A stretch of 64,000 nucleotides of DNA, from positions 318 to 64,317 of the forward strand of contig RWJK01000644.1 of NCBI GenBank assembly GCA_004335835.1, in the 5' to 3' direction. This DNA is from Scenedesmus sp. ARA3. Taxonomy: Eukaryota; Chlorophyta; Chlorophyceae; Sphaeropleales; Scenedesmaceae. Of the stretch, positions 24,257 to 35,520 are shown in pieces. Each line of letters opens with the position of its first letter. The first letter of the stretch is position 1. The position numbers and the translations under genes are program-made. The notes beneath the pieces were generated by a model that made no database searches, was not told the origin of the DNA, and was given only the letters and a program-made list of their open reading frames with translations.

Positions 24257-25279
24257 ATGCAGCGCATCACAACTGCAACAGACAAGTACGTGCTCTTACT
24301 TGCATGGTATGGCATCCATGGCTGCAGCGCCTACACCATAGTGAGCCTGCTGGACACAGACATCGCAAGGGCGTGGCAGCAGAGCGGATGGGCGGCAGTG
24401 CAGCATCTGCTGGCGCTGCTGGCAGTCAACGCAGTACTCTACACCACGTTGTTCAACTTCACAGCTAGACACCGCAGCAAGTTGCACGATGCAGCGCTCG
24501 GCACAGACACCATCTTCAGCTCCCCTCTGTTGATGCCTGTTGGCAACAGGCGCCTTACACCCTCATCCATCGGCAAACAGCTGAGCAGCGGGCGTGGCGT
24601 GGTGTGCGTGACAGTACTGGCATCCAGCACTGATGACATAGAGACCAACACAGAGGATCGACCCACCCTGTGCTCACTAGCAGGCAGCACCAGCCAAAGC
24701 CAACACAGCAGCAGGCAGTGTGCCTGTCTCAACAGGCACACAATCAGGGTGCATCACTGTCGCACCTGTGGTATCTGTGTCAGGGGCTTTGACCACCACT
24801 GTTACTGGCTTGGCGGCGATGTGGGCCAACACAACCATGGCTGGTTCTACTTGTACCTGGTATCCCAAACCAGCGTGTGCCTGTACGGCATGCACCATGC
24901 CTTAACTGCGGTGCGCCATGCAGCACACTCCGCCTGGAGCTGGCAGCAGCATGTAGCAGTTGCAGGATTTGCAGTGCTGGTGCTGTTCGCAGCATTGCTG
25001 ATGTTCAGCTTGCTGGCATTCCACACGTTTCTGATTTTGGGCAACTGGAAGACGTATGAGGTGCTGTCTGGCTGCAGGCATCACCCAGCCAGCTTGCAGG
25101 ACATGGGGCGCCCTGTGACGCACAGGTCGCCCTTTGACAGGGGTGTGGTGCAGAACCTGTACAATTTCGTGTGTGATAGGCAGCTTTACGAGACATTAGT
25201 AGAGAGCTGGCAGCTGCAAGGTGTGGCAGGCGGTGACGGCGGCAACTGGTGGGACAACAGCATGTACAGCTGCTGCTGA
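24257..25279 (+). CDS. DHHC-type protein S-acyltransferase, single exon
   Basis: The 340-residue protein has the DHHC Cys-rich domain: CACLNRHTIRVHHCRTCG, then CVRGFDHHCYWLGGDVG. The catalytic DHHC is intact, although the usual PW and GNCVG after it read YW and GGDVG. Four hydrophobic segments are visible: around residues 11-32, 46-66, 195-218 and 232-262. NWKTYEVLSG matches the TTxE-type motif past the last segment. The family moves palmitate from acyl-CoA to its own Cys and then to Cys of target proteins, usually at Golgi, ER or plasma membrane. The order of segments (two before and two after the domain) is standard. The gene is intronless, unlike most neighbours. The ATG at 24257 is the first in frame. 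Confidence 0.9.
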   Translation: MQRITTATDKYVLLLAWYGIHGCSAYTIVSLLDTDIARAWQQSGWAAVQHLLALLAVNAVLYTTLFNFTARHRSKLHDAALGTDTIFSSPLLMPVGNRRLTPSSIGKQLSSGRGVVCVTVLASSTDDIETNTEDRPTLCSLAGSTSQSQHSSRQCACLNRHTIRVHHCRTCGICVRGFDHHCYWLGGDVGQHNHGWFYLYLVSQTSVCLYGMHHALTAVRHAAHSAWSWQQHVAVAGFAVLVLFAALLMFSLLAFHTFLILGNWKTYEVLSGCRHHPASLQDMGRPVTHRSPFDRGVVQNLYNFVCDRQLYETLVESWQLQGVAGGDGGNWWDNSMYSCC

Positions 25280-26643
25280 GAACTGCAGCGGCGTCGGCGG
25301 ATGTGCACAAGTGGTATAAGCAGTCTGTTTGCAACGCACCACAAACGCTTGTAGGCAGCTCCATGGTGGGCTGTGTTGTACATAACACCTGTGTGATGTG
25401 AGCACTGATTTGGCTGATGTTTTCGACGCACTGATGGTTACGGGTGCAGCAATGAAGCAAGGTGCATAACTGGATGCTTTGAGCATGATAGTCAATAGAT
25501 AGTTTGGTAAGCTCACAGCCGCTGTGGATGCGGCATCCTGTGTAGCCTTTGCAAGGATACTGGGTTGGAAACTGCAGCCGCTGCCAGAGGCAGAGACCGG
25601 ACCTCATCTGGTAGCATGCCCAGGCTGGTGTATAGGAAGGAAGGGCTTGCCGGAAAAGCTGTTCCTTTGGTGTTCCAACCAATTGCAGTCCTTGGGAACC
25701 TTCAAGAAGGGGGGCGGGNNNNNGGGTGTTACGGCTGTGCGCACCTCTGCATGCAGAGTGCGCTGACATCCACCACAGCCACTGCTCGCCCTAGGCAGAC
25801 ACGCACCGTTGTACGTGGATCATATCTGATACTTTTAGTTAAACCTGCCAGTGAGGACGTCGCGAACAGGGTTGCAATGATGATTGACTGTTACAAGATG
25901 CACCTGGGAACCAATGTCCAATGGCATCATGTTGCACGCTGACAAGGGCGCGTGCCACTGCACATGCCCATTCTCCTGCTACAGCAGTAAATGATTGCTG
26001 ATCAACAGGACACAGCCAAGTTGCCCATCCCTTGCGACGACATGCACACAACACCTGGCCATAAATATTGTGAACCACAGACAACGCGGAAACCTAGTCG
26101 CTGCAGCAGGACAGGACACACACGGATGTGCCGCTGCGGCATGGCATGCTGGCAGTAGGGCATACAGCATACTGCAACATGCCCAAGTCAGTCCAGAAAC
26201 AATGCAAAGAAGAGTATGCTGTGTACTTGTGCATTCATACCTACTTGGCACGCTAGGAGCACACCCCGATGCAATGCTGTTGGCTGTTGGCCAAGCAGCA
26301 CAAGGGAGAGGCGCCGCAGCCAGGCTGCGACTGGCTACGCGGCATGATGATGGATTAAAGTGATGTACAATGACATGACAGGCTGCTGCACAGACATTGC
26401 AGCAGCAGTTGCCACATGCTTGGAGGAAGATGGTGATCATGTCGCAGGCATGGCAGCATTTGCTGCTGCACAGCGCGACAGAGAGTTGTGTCCACCAAAA
26501 CCAGGCCCAACGCTGTGTAGCACACAGCCATCAGCTGCAGCGCAACAAGCAGCAGCAGCAAACAGCGTGCAAACAGCCGGCTGCCATACCACATATGGCA
26601 CTTTCAACACCAAATAACACCATGCCTACACATTGCGCGTCCC
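25280..26643. other. Intergenic, nothing recognised; contains a 5-N gap
   Basis: This is a convergent region between the DHHC gene and NIP7. Open frames on both strands lack motifs or splice continuity. A 5-base gap at 25719-25723 interrupts a G-run. Confidence 0.4.
25719..25723. other. Assembly gap, 5 N, inside a G-rich run
   Basis: GGGGGGCGGG precedes and GGG follows the five Ns. This is the expected failure point for a G-homopolymer, so the length is uncertain. Confidence 0.99.
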
Positions 26644-28376
26644 TCACAGCTCGTCCTCATTGCGCAGGTACTCTCCCACATCTGCCTGGTGCAGCACCAC
26701 AATCCCGCTTGGCTCCATGCTCCTGCACTCATTGGTGGATTTCGCGCTCAGGCCAAAGCCCAGGGGGATGTCAGACATGCTGTACACCACCACGCCAGTG
26801 TAGGCAGGCGTGTTCTCTGTGATGCGGCCCAGGCCTGACTTGACCACATGGTTGCCGTACAGGTACTGCATCTCTGCAGAGGGCTTGAGCCACACCTGCA
26901 GCGGGGAGAGAGAAGGGGCAAGGCAAGCAGCAGCAATTTTTGCACAAGTGTCAGCATCACAGGAAGTTGATGGCTGCAGGACCACTGCATAGCCAGCACC
27001 AGTACAGTGCAGCACAAGGGGCTGAACATGGCACGTACATCGCCCAACGAGAACTAAGACACCAGACAACTGCACACACAGGCCCACACAGATAGCGGTC
27101 CTCAGCTGGAGAAAGATGTAGTTCTTCATTTATGATTCAGGTTGAAGACTGAAGACTATCTTTCTTTCATCATAGGACGGAGCAAAATAAAGCACAACAG
27201 ATGTCTGCAACACAAGCTAGCTACCTGGGCCTCAGTGGAAAGATGAAAAGATGTGTGCACTCTCAGGTATCAAGTGCAGTAGTGTGTCGTCCTTGACCCA
27301 GCAAACACAAGCTGTCCCAATGACAACAGGCACAGCTGCCATCAACTGTACTGCACGTACTTGATGAGCTGTGAGAGCTGCCGCACTCTGTAGATGGACA
27401 ATCAACATGTCATCCCCCCATCTTCACGATCACGTCCAGCCACAAACAGATCCGCAAACATACGGTGCAATGTTCCAGCACACCAACTTCAAGCCCTTGG
27501 CAGCCGTACCGTAGCTAAACGCCTGCAGCCTCCTCACCTTGTGCTTAGCGTAGCGGCTGAGCAGCTCCAGTGCGCCGATGGTCAGCCTGAACTTGCCAGA
27601 GTGCGTGAGCTTGCCCACTGGCGTGCCCAGGCTCACCAGCTTGTCACGCGCAATCTGGCAGGCAGGGCAGCGCAGACGGGCAGAGCAGGCAAAGCAGGCA
27701 GACGCAGAGCAGGCAGGCAAAGGCAGATGACAAATGTTATTGATTGATAGACGATCTTGCAGTCTTGCCATTGCTGGCAGGCCCGCTCAGCACTGCAGCA
27801 CTGTGATAGCTATGGCGCTATGTTACTGCAGCTTAAAACTGCACAGACACCTTGGTTGCAGCAACTGCTTGTGGCAGAGGTGCTGTCAGGCTCGGGCAAT
27901 CCTACATCTGCTGCTTCAAATGACCAGCATCTGGTAGCCCCAGAGCTGCGCTAGAAGTAAGATAGCGTGGCATGTGTACAGCTTTGTACACATGGCTGCT
28001 GCTCACGTTTGTGGCTTTCTTCATGAGGGCCTCGCTGACATAGAACACCTTGTTCTTGTGCAGGCGCAGGCAGTAGCGGCCGTCAGGCCGCTCAATCATG
28101 CTCTTGATGTCCTTGCCAATGAACTTATATAGTTTCTCGAACACCATCTTGGTCTCCTGCAAGACAGCAGTGGACCCGCAACACAACAAACGTCCAGTTC
28201 TGTGAGCAGCAGGCCTAGGGCCCCAGCTCTGACACCACATGGGCAAAACACGGTCGGACGCGTTCAACAGGAGATAAACTACCGTACATGTATACAATTG
28301 CTTCAGCTTGTAACTAAGGCAAGCCCTTGTACGAAGCAGAGGTGCCTTTGCTTACCTCCTCAGTGAGGGGCCTCAT
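26644..28376 (-). CDS. NIP7: NIP7, 60S ribosomal subunit biogenesis factor, 4 exons
   Basis: Exons 28376-28356, 28156-28007, 27654-27538 and 26895-26644 join with no phase shifts to 179 residues, the usual NIP7 length. The first exon encodes only seven residues (MRPLTEE), continuing as [17 protein letters not shown]. The N-terminal alpha/beta domain holds [19 protein letters not shown]. The C-terminal PUA RNA-binding domain holds [37 protein letters not shown] and [14 protein letters not shown]7 acts in the nucleolus in 27S pre-rRNA processing and binds late 60S precursors. The gene is divergent from PUM3, another 60S factor, with 409 bp between start codons. Confidence 0.96.
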
Positions 28377-28785
28377 GATGATGCTGTGGGGTGCTGCCTG
28401 GCTCGGGTGGCAGCTTGCTGGCGCAACAAAAAGCAAATCTACTTGTGCCTACTCCCTGGAGCAGCCAATGCGTGCACAGATAGACGCTGGAAACGAGAAG
28501 AATGGCGTAGCAGCTGACAGCACAACAGAACTAACTTCCTGGGTGCTAGGGTGAACTAGACTAGCGGTGCTGCACTGAAAAGAGGTTTCTTGGCACGTAG
28601 GCAGCGAACAGGGTGCAAACGTAAACCAGCAGTCTTCTGAAGGCTAGTGGCCGCAGTGACTGTTATGTTATGTCGCCGACAGTTCGCTCGACGCAAAGCC
28701 GCACGCCACTTCACTCGCTGTTCATTGTTCTGTCCAATCAGCTCGACACCACTGAGCAGCATGCACAGCCTGTCTCACGCTTGAC
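28377..28785. promoter_or_regulatory. Candidate bidirectional promoter of NIP7 and PUM3
   Basis: The 409 bp between the two divergent start codons hold no other gene. Both products serve 60S ribosome maturation, so shared control is plausible. I see no motif that I can name. This call rests on gene arrangement and known roles, not on promoter elements. Confidence 0.5.
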
Positions 28786-31700
28786 ATGGCCAAGACAAAG
28801 GAGGCAGCAGCTGCAGGACGCAAGCGTCCTGCAGGCGGTGATGCATCGCCAGCAAAGCGACAAAAGCCCTCTGGAAAGCCACAGGGCAAGCCTTCGTTCA
28901 AAGGCAAGCCTGAGAGGGCAGCTTTTCAGGGGAAGCCAGAGAAGGCAGCCCCCAAGATTCTGAGCAGGTGAGGAGCTGCTATGGCCATCGCTGCTGCTGC
29001 CACGGTGAAGGCACTGTTCCCTGCAGGCTTGACTAGTTGTTGTTTTGCAGGAAGGAGCAGAAAGAGGCTTCCAAGAGCAAAAAGCTGAAGTTCAAGAAGA
29101 ACTATGCTACCATCCAGGTGCGGTAGGTGCCCGCTGCTGCAGCACAGCAAGCAGCACTCTCCAGCAGCAGTGTTGTGCCAGCAGCCCACCACCAGCAGCA
29201 GCAGCATCCGCAACATATGCCTGTGCTGATACTGAACGCGCTTGTTACCTGTCTGCAGGAGACAGTGTTGCTGTGGGAGCAGCTGCGCCCCAAGCAGACC
29301 ACCAAGGAGGAGAAGGAGCAGCTGGTGGCCAACATCTTGAAGAAGGTGAGCAGCCTGCAATCTGCAGCAGATTGGCGCAGCTTGTGTAGATATTCTTGTG
29401 TAGATATTCTTTTAGAATCATTCACTCTTCCGTTATCTGCACTGCAGCTCTATTTGCTTTCAGCAAAGGATACATAAGGCAGCTTTGAGTTGCAGGGCCG
29501 CTTTCTGGACTCCTACTCTCACTCAGCCCACACCACGTTGGCTTCCCTCTGTTTGCCGGTCTGCTCACCGCAGCTGCAAGGCAACACAGCTGAGCTGGCC
29601 AACCACCACAGCGCCTCGCGCGTGCTGCAGTGGTGCCTGCGCGAGGGCTCGGAAGCAGACAAGGCGCGGCTGCTGGCTGAGGTGCGTGCACACATCGTGG
29701 AGCTGAGCAAGAGCAAGTACGGGCGGCACGTGGTGCAGAAGGTCATCAGCCTCGCCAAGAAGGAGGACGTGCCTGGTGAGTGCTGTGCTGGGTGGCTGGG
29801 TGTGCTTGTGTCTCGGCGGCTGCTACTGCAACGGCGGTGTTTTGGTGGAATTTGGTGGAGTTGGGTGTGAGGTGGCTGGAGGGTGGGCGGTGTACAAATA
29901 TATCAAGGGTGGCTGGGTTTGATGTGTGACACATTGCAGTGTGGGTGTGAGTGGTTTTGAGTGGTGTGTGGTGTTGGGCTGCTGCCTCGCTAGTGATTTG
30001 TACACAACTGCGTTATCTTTCTCGAAGCCTCCACCTGCGGGTGTTGGACTACTGAAGCCACATCATGTGCTGAAGCAAGGCAAGCAGCTCGTTCGTACAA
30101 TGTACCTGTGTCTTTGTAGTTGCATTGGTGTCCATACCTGTTTGCAGCTTTGTGTGCGTGCACCAGCAAATGTTGAGCTTTCATAAGCTTGTCATCTCCT
30201 CATTGCATGCCAGCCAGCAGAGATGTGAAAACCGGCGGGGGCTGTGCCAGTGCCCTTTTCGGTCATGACTCTGCTCACAGCGAAGTAGCAGGAATGTCAC
30301 ACCACACGCGCCGTGGGCAGTGGGCGTTTGGTCCTTTCGATCCTGCACAAGCTCTGTCAATACAACCACATACTGGCATCCACATACGCACATCATGTTG
30401 GAGTCGCTTCGACCCCCATCACCCCTCTAGATGCACGCCTGACCTGCTGCGGTGCTGCTGCTGCCGTGGCGTGTGTGCCGCCGTCCCGCCCATCTCCGCT
30501 CGGTGCTTCCCTCTACCTTTTCATACCTACCCTGCGCCGCGGCCAGGCCTGGCCAAGCTCTTCAGGGGCCACGTGGCTGAGCTGCTGCGCCACCCTGCAG
30601 GCGCTGACGTGCTGGATGACCTGTACAGCGTGTGCCCGCCAGCCTGCCGCAACACGCTGTGCTGCGAGCTCTATGGCCGCGAGTTCACGCTGTTTGGCGG
30701 CGTGTCCGCGCAGAGCGACTCCATCAGCCATCTGCCACAGCTGCTGGCAGGTGTGGATGCGAAGAAGAGGCAGGCTGTGGTGGCAAGCCTGTACAAGGGC
30801 CTGGCGCCTGTGCTGGAGAAGGCGCTGCTGCACCCCGCGCTGACGCACCGGCTGCTGCGGGAGCTGCTGGCTGAGGCGCCAGGGTGAGCGCTGCTGGATG
30901 GATGCTGATCTACTAAGCTGTTTGCGGGTTGTATACCTTATGTGCAGGGTTGCGTGGCTTGTGTACTGGCGTGACGGGTGTAAAGGCGGCGGCTGGTTGT
31001 GTATGTGTGCCTGGCCGACGTGCGTGTGCGTATGGCATGTTTCCTGGTTGAGTGCTTGCCGGTGGCAGGGTGTGTCTGCTGGTATGGTTGCTGCTCTGTG
31101 ATGACAAATGACGACGGGCGGACAGAAGACGCAATGTTGAGTGTCGTCGCTCCTTGCGAGCACTACTGAGAGCACTGGATGGTTCCCTGGGTTTGGGGGC
31201 GGGCCGCTGGCATGCTGTGCACTGGCTTGTCGGTGATAGCAACAAATACTTTGCTGGACATTCGAACACTTCACATGTAGTGCATGTCACAGTGCCTGAC
31301 TCAGGTGTCACTGCCGTTGCTCTGCTGCTGCTGCTGGCAGGTCCATTGTGGCTGACGCTGTTGACACGCTGGCGGCGGCTGGCGGCAACGCGCTGAAGCT
31401 GGTGCACACGCACGACGGCGCTGCTGCTGCCTGCATGGCGCTGGCCTACGGCACCCCCAAGGACCGCAAGCGCCTGATGAAGGGCATGAAGGGTGAGGGC
31501 AGCGGGCTTTGCATGATGTTGAAGGTTCCTGTTGCACCCCCCATGAATGTGAATCAGCTCTGCAGCTTTGAGGGTGTGGGTCCGGGAAAGGTTGCAAGGG
31601 TGCGCTTGCAAGGGAGTGCACTTATGAACGCTATAACATTTGGCAGGCACGGGGAGCTCCGCTGCACAGGGCAGGCGGTCAGTTCTGCAAGAGGTTCCAG

Positions 31701-33470
31701 CACACAGGCTTCAGGCATCTGGCATGCGCCTGCTCACACCACCACTCCTGCAGTGCATGCGCTCACAGCCATGTGCTGCTGCTGCTGCTGCTGCTGCAGG
31801 TTACGTGTGGCAGACAGCGGAGAACGAGTGGGGCCATGCAGTGGTGGCCACGGCGCTGACGGTTGTTGACGACACTGCTCTCACCGGCAAGACGCTGCTG
31901 CCTGAGCTCAAGGTGCGTGCTGAGAATGAAGCATGTGCGCTGCTTTCACCAGTGTTACATAGTGCAGCAGCAGCAGGTTGTGGGTTCTTACCTTGTTGTG
32001 CTTGGCAGAGACGAGCCTGTGCTAACGATGTTGTGGATGGTGGATCGTTTGTTGCTTAGACAGGTGTGTTGTGCAGCGTTGATGTGGCTCTGTGATGACA
32101 AATAACGACGGGCGGACAGAAGACGCAATGTTGAATGTCGTCGCTCCTTGCGAGCACCGCTGAGAGCCACACAGCTGCCTGTTGTGTGTATGCAGATATG
32201 CCAGTAATCTTCTGCAGTCAATTAACATCTTGGTGTTTGGCTGTTGCATACGTAAGGTACACTGGTCTCAGAGTCAGCCACTTATTGAATAAGGCCTATG
32301 GACTTACCTCTGCTCTGTGTCTCCTTTTGGCTGCTACCTCTGTTCCCTTTGCAGTCAAAGCTGGAGGAGTGGGTCACCAACAAGCACGCTGCCCGCGTGC
32401 TGCTGCAGCTGCTGGCACCGGACAGCCACCGCTACCTGCCGCAGTCCTCGTACGAGATGATGCACCCGCCTGCCAAGAGCATGATGGTGTCAGCAGCGGC
32501 AGCAGCAGCAGGTGGCGGCAGCGCTGCAGCAGCAGGCATGGATGAGGATGAAGAGATGCTGGATGAGGCAGAGGAGCAGCAGCAAGAAGAGGCAGATGAG
32601 GGCGATGCAGCAGCCGACGGTGAAGGTGAAGCAGCAGGTGGTAGCAGCAGCAGCCAGCTAGTGGAGCGGCAGCTGGGCGAGAGCCGAAAAGACCCCACGC
32701 AGCGGCGGAGAGAGCTGCTCTCTGCTGGCGGCAAGGACAGCCTTGCTGCTGCGCTGCTGGCGCTGTGTGGCGAGCAAGCTGGGCAGCTGCTGTGCAGCCA
32801 AATTGCTGCAGATGTAGTGGTTGAGGTGGCCAGGGGTGCAGCAGGTGGGCTGCTGTGGGAGCTGCAGCAGCAGGCAGTGGAGGCAGTGCACGCAGCAGTA
32901 GTGCAGCAGGTTGCTGCAGACTGCAGCAGAGTTAGCAGCCAGCCGGCACCAGCAGCAGCGGGGAAGAAGCAGAAAGGAAACAAGGGTGCAGCAGCAGATG
33001 CTGCTGAGCAGGATGCAGAGGAGGCTGAGCAGCAGCAGGAGCCGCTGCTGACGCAGTGGTTTGCCAGCCGTGCGCTGCGGAGACTGCTTCTGGCAGGTGG
33101 CGGCGAAGGGCCAGATGGAGCGGGCGCGCGTGCATTTGCACAGCAGCTCTGGCAGCAGGCACTGCAGGGGCAGTGCAAGCAGCTGGTGGGCAGCCATGCC
33201 GAAAAGGTCCTTGCAGGACTGCTGCACTGTGGCGTGCCGACAGTGGAGCAGCAAGCAGCTGCAGAGCTGAAACCGCTGGTTGGCGATGTGGAGGCATGGG
33301 CAGGCAAGTTTTGGGGCCCTGCAGGCGGCCAGGAGCAGCAGCATCACAGCAAGACAAAGGAGAAGAAAAAGGCCAAGTCCCGCACGGAACAGGGGCAAGA
33401 GCAGCAGCAGCAGCAGCAGCAGAATGGTACACCGGCACCGTCAGCCACAAAGAAAAAGCGTCAGCAGTAA
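28786..33470 (+). CDS. PUM3: PUM3/PUF6-type pumilio-repeat ribosome biogenesis factor, 8 exons
   Basis: Exons 28786-28967, 29051-29117, 29259-29345, 29574-29775, 30547-30883, 31341-31492, 31800-31912 and 32355-33470 join to 751 residues. A basic N-terminus of KP/GK repeats gives nucleolar-type sequence. Pumilio repeats follow: ELANHHSASRVLQWCLREG, ELSKSKYGRHVVQKVISLAK, RGHVAELLRHPAGADVLDDL, LYGREFTLF, KLVHTHDGAAAACMALAYGT (with PKDRKRLMKGMKG) and WGHAVVATALTVVDDT. The CPL region continues in exon 8. The order and the HTHDGA and GTPKDRK motifs match human PUM3, yeast Puf6 and Arabidopsis APUM24. These bind RNA without base specificity and act in 60S and ITS2-related processing. Exon 8 carries acidic and Gln-rich low-complexity insertions and a basic tail. 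Introns 5 and 7 each contain a C/D-box snoRNA-like sequence. Several acceptors follow CTG runs. Confidence 0.94.
31092..31174 (+). ncRNA. Candidate C/D-box snoRNA, copy 1, in PUM3 intron 5
   Basis: A perfect C box GTGATGA lies at 31098-31104 and a D box CTGA at 31166-31169. Flanks TGCTC (31092-31096) and GAGCA (31170-31174) pair to close the ends, the expected kink-turn layout. A possible D' box TTGA ends at 31140. Total is about 83 nt. Sequence before the D box (CTCCTTGCGAGCAC) would be the guide; the rRNA target was not identified. The D box lies about 170 nt before the 3' splice site. A near-identical copy with a compensated terminal stem lies in intron 7. Confidence 0.72.
32083..32171 (+). 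ncRNA. Candidate C/D-box snoRNA, copy 2, in PUM3 intron 7
   Basis: C box GTGATGA at 32092-32098 and D box CTGA at 32160-32163. The terminal stem is TGTGGCTC (32083-32090) with GAGCCACA (32164-32171), eight pairs. The inner sequence between the boxes matches copy 1 at nearly all positions, including the proposed guide CTCCTTGCGAGCAC. The flanking stem differs from copy 1 on both sides yet still pairs, while sequence outside the unit is unrelated. That is strong evidence for a structured RNA rather than a chance intron repeat. Confidence 0.72.
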
Positions 33471-34078
33471 TGCTGCTGCTGTTGCTGCCACTTGCAGCTT
33501 GTATAGTACTGCACATAATCTGGTGTACTCTATGCTGGATAGTAATTTTGCGCTGTTGTGGCTTCCTGGCAGTGTGTTAACCAAAAACACTGCTGAATCA
33601 CGCCTCAGGGTCTACAATTTGTGTTCACAACGTGACACAGCCGTTTTTGAGCCACTGACAGGCTCGTTGGGCAACCATCGACCCCAACCTCACAAGAAAA
33701 TGGCCAGTTGTCACAGCTTGTCACAAGCTTGAGGAATCCAGCGTACTGGCACTGGATGTGCTAGTCAGGACCTGGTGCAGCACCAGCACCACTGCCAGTG
33801 AGTGGTGCTGGGCAGGACCTAAATGTCAGGTACAGTTATGACGCTTGTCAGTGACCTGGCTGTGGAGATTCCGCTCGTTAGAGCTTCCTGTTGGTCATCA
33901 ACTGCCTTGATACGCAGGATCACACAGCTGTCGTGCTGAAAGGTCACGGTCAAACAACCCCAGGTCGTGGCATCGCCGGACGTGCATAAAGGCATTGAAC
34001 GACTCAGCGCACACGTTGTTATTATTCCAAGCTTAACTTAAAACACACCAGCGTAGTTGGGCCTGGTGCTGGGCAAAG
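33471..34078. other. Intergenic: PUM3 3' region and dynein light chain 5' region
   Basis: No gene seen. An 8-bp-arm inverted repeat (AGCACCAC and GTGGTGCT) lies near 33787-33811. Confidence 0.4.
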
Positions 34079-35520
34079 ATGGCAGTGCACATCCCGCTCC
34101 AGTACAACCTAGACACAGAAGACGAACTTGTCAGCAGATTATCAACAAAGGGACTAAAAGGTACTGGAGGACTGCTGCCACTGCTCCAGCGTATCCAGGC
34201 TGATGCTGCCCTTCAAAGCAGCAGCAGCTGGCACAGCTGATGTGACATGTTGCATGTGCATGCTGCTCTGCCACTGCAGTGCTGGAAGTGTTCAGCACAT
34301 GGTGTGGGACCTGCAAAAGCGTGCTGCCCATGTGCAAGAAGATCCGGATAGAGAAGGATGATGAGGCTGCACTGACATTCCTGACGGTATTGACCATCCG
34401 ACACCTGCACAAGTGTCACACGGTGCCATGCAGACAGCACTGTATCACCGCTACCTCCTAGTTGATGCCTGATGCATTATTATTGGCGGGTAGCAAGCCG
34501 TGCTTGCTTTACACAGCCCTGTTCTCGATGGTGCGCTGCATGCATCAGCCAGCTCATGCCGTGGTAGCTGCGGTTGGTGCATGCAGATAGCAGCAGACAA
34601 GTGCCAGCAGGTTGACCCAGCAAGGGAGCACCAGGGGAAGTCAGAGCCGCTATTCCTCCTTTACCGGGTGAGCTGCAGTTTCTCATGAAAGAAATTCACA
34701 TGCAGCCATGAGCAGTGTTACTGGAGACCTGTCTTGCATGGCAGGATGTGCAATTGCAGACATGACTTCAGGCATGCAGCAGCAGCAGCAGCAGCAGCGC
34801 ACTCAGGTACAGCAAACATGCCATTGCAGTACCATGCAACTGGCAGGTATATATGCTGCCGGTCAGTGACTGCAATCATAGATGTGCACATTTGAGGCAG
34901 CTTGAAACATGTGCAGATGCTGCAGGTTGGTCGGACAAGCTTCCATACCTGTGCAATCATTGCATCATTGTGGGAGCAGCTTGCTATATCAAGCGAAGGA
35001 CACAGCAGTAGCTCCGATAGCTTTGATAACTCTTGCAAGGGAGCAACCTGCCGTTGCCTCGTGCCTACAGAATGGCCAGCTGAAGGCCAAGGTAAACGGC
35101 GCAAATGTGCCCCTGCTGGCCAGCAGCATCTACGAGCTCACACCAGCCAATGCAGAGATTGACGAGCTGGAGGTGAGGGCAGCCTGCAAGCACATGCAGC
35201 GCACAGGCTGTAGCTACGTACATGCAGCACACATACAGGCAGCTGTGAATGCTAGCACGTGTGCTGCGAACCTCATGCAGCGTCGTGCAGCATTGCCACA
35301 GCTTGCAACAAAAGCAGTAGTAGCAGCAGGAATTCTGGCAGCATACCATGGACGTTCTGATGTTCCCCTAGTCATCAGGCATGATGCAAGCTTGTGGCTG
35401 TGCCATGACATGCCTGTTTGCCATGCATGCTTGCAGGAGAACCCATTCTACCTGTCTAAGAATGCAAGCAAGGATGGCTCAAAGGGCCCTGACAAGCACA
35501 AGTCAGCAAAGAAGAAATGA
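34079..35520 (+). CDS. Thioredoxin-like outer-arm dynein light chain (LC3/LC5 type), 5 exons
   Basis: Exons 34079-34160, 34280-34386, 34587-34667, 35071-35172 and 35437-35520 join to 151 residues. The thioredoxin fold shows VLEVFSTWCGTCKSVLPMCK with active site CGTC at residues 36-39 (CGPC in classic thioredoxin), then a shifted strand-helix block: AADKCQQVDPAREHQGKSEP, FLLYRNGQLKAKVNGANVP. This KxEPxFLxYxxGxLxxxVxGxNxP pattern belongs to the dynein light chain/TXNDC3/TXNDC6 group, not to redox thioredoxins. The Lys-rich tail (KGPDKHKSAKKK) follows. Chlamydomonas LC3 is of similar size. In that alga LC3 and LC5 bind outer-arm dynein heavy chains and may confer redox sensitivity. Which of the two this is cannot be settled here. 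It implies that the species keeps flagellar genes. Confidence 0.83.

Noticed and set aside
32432..33307. Long minus-strand open frames (up to 291 codons) across PUM3 exon 8
   Set aside because: They are antisense readings of CAG-rich coding sequence, giving Ser/Ala/Cys runs with no motif.
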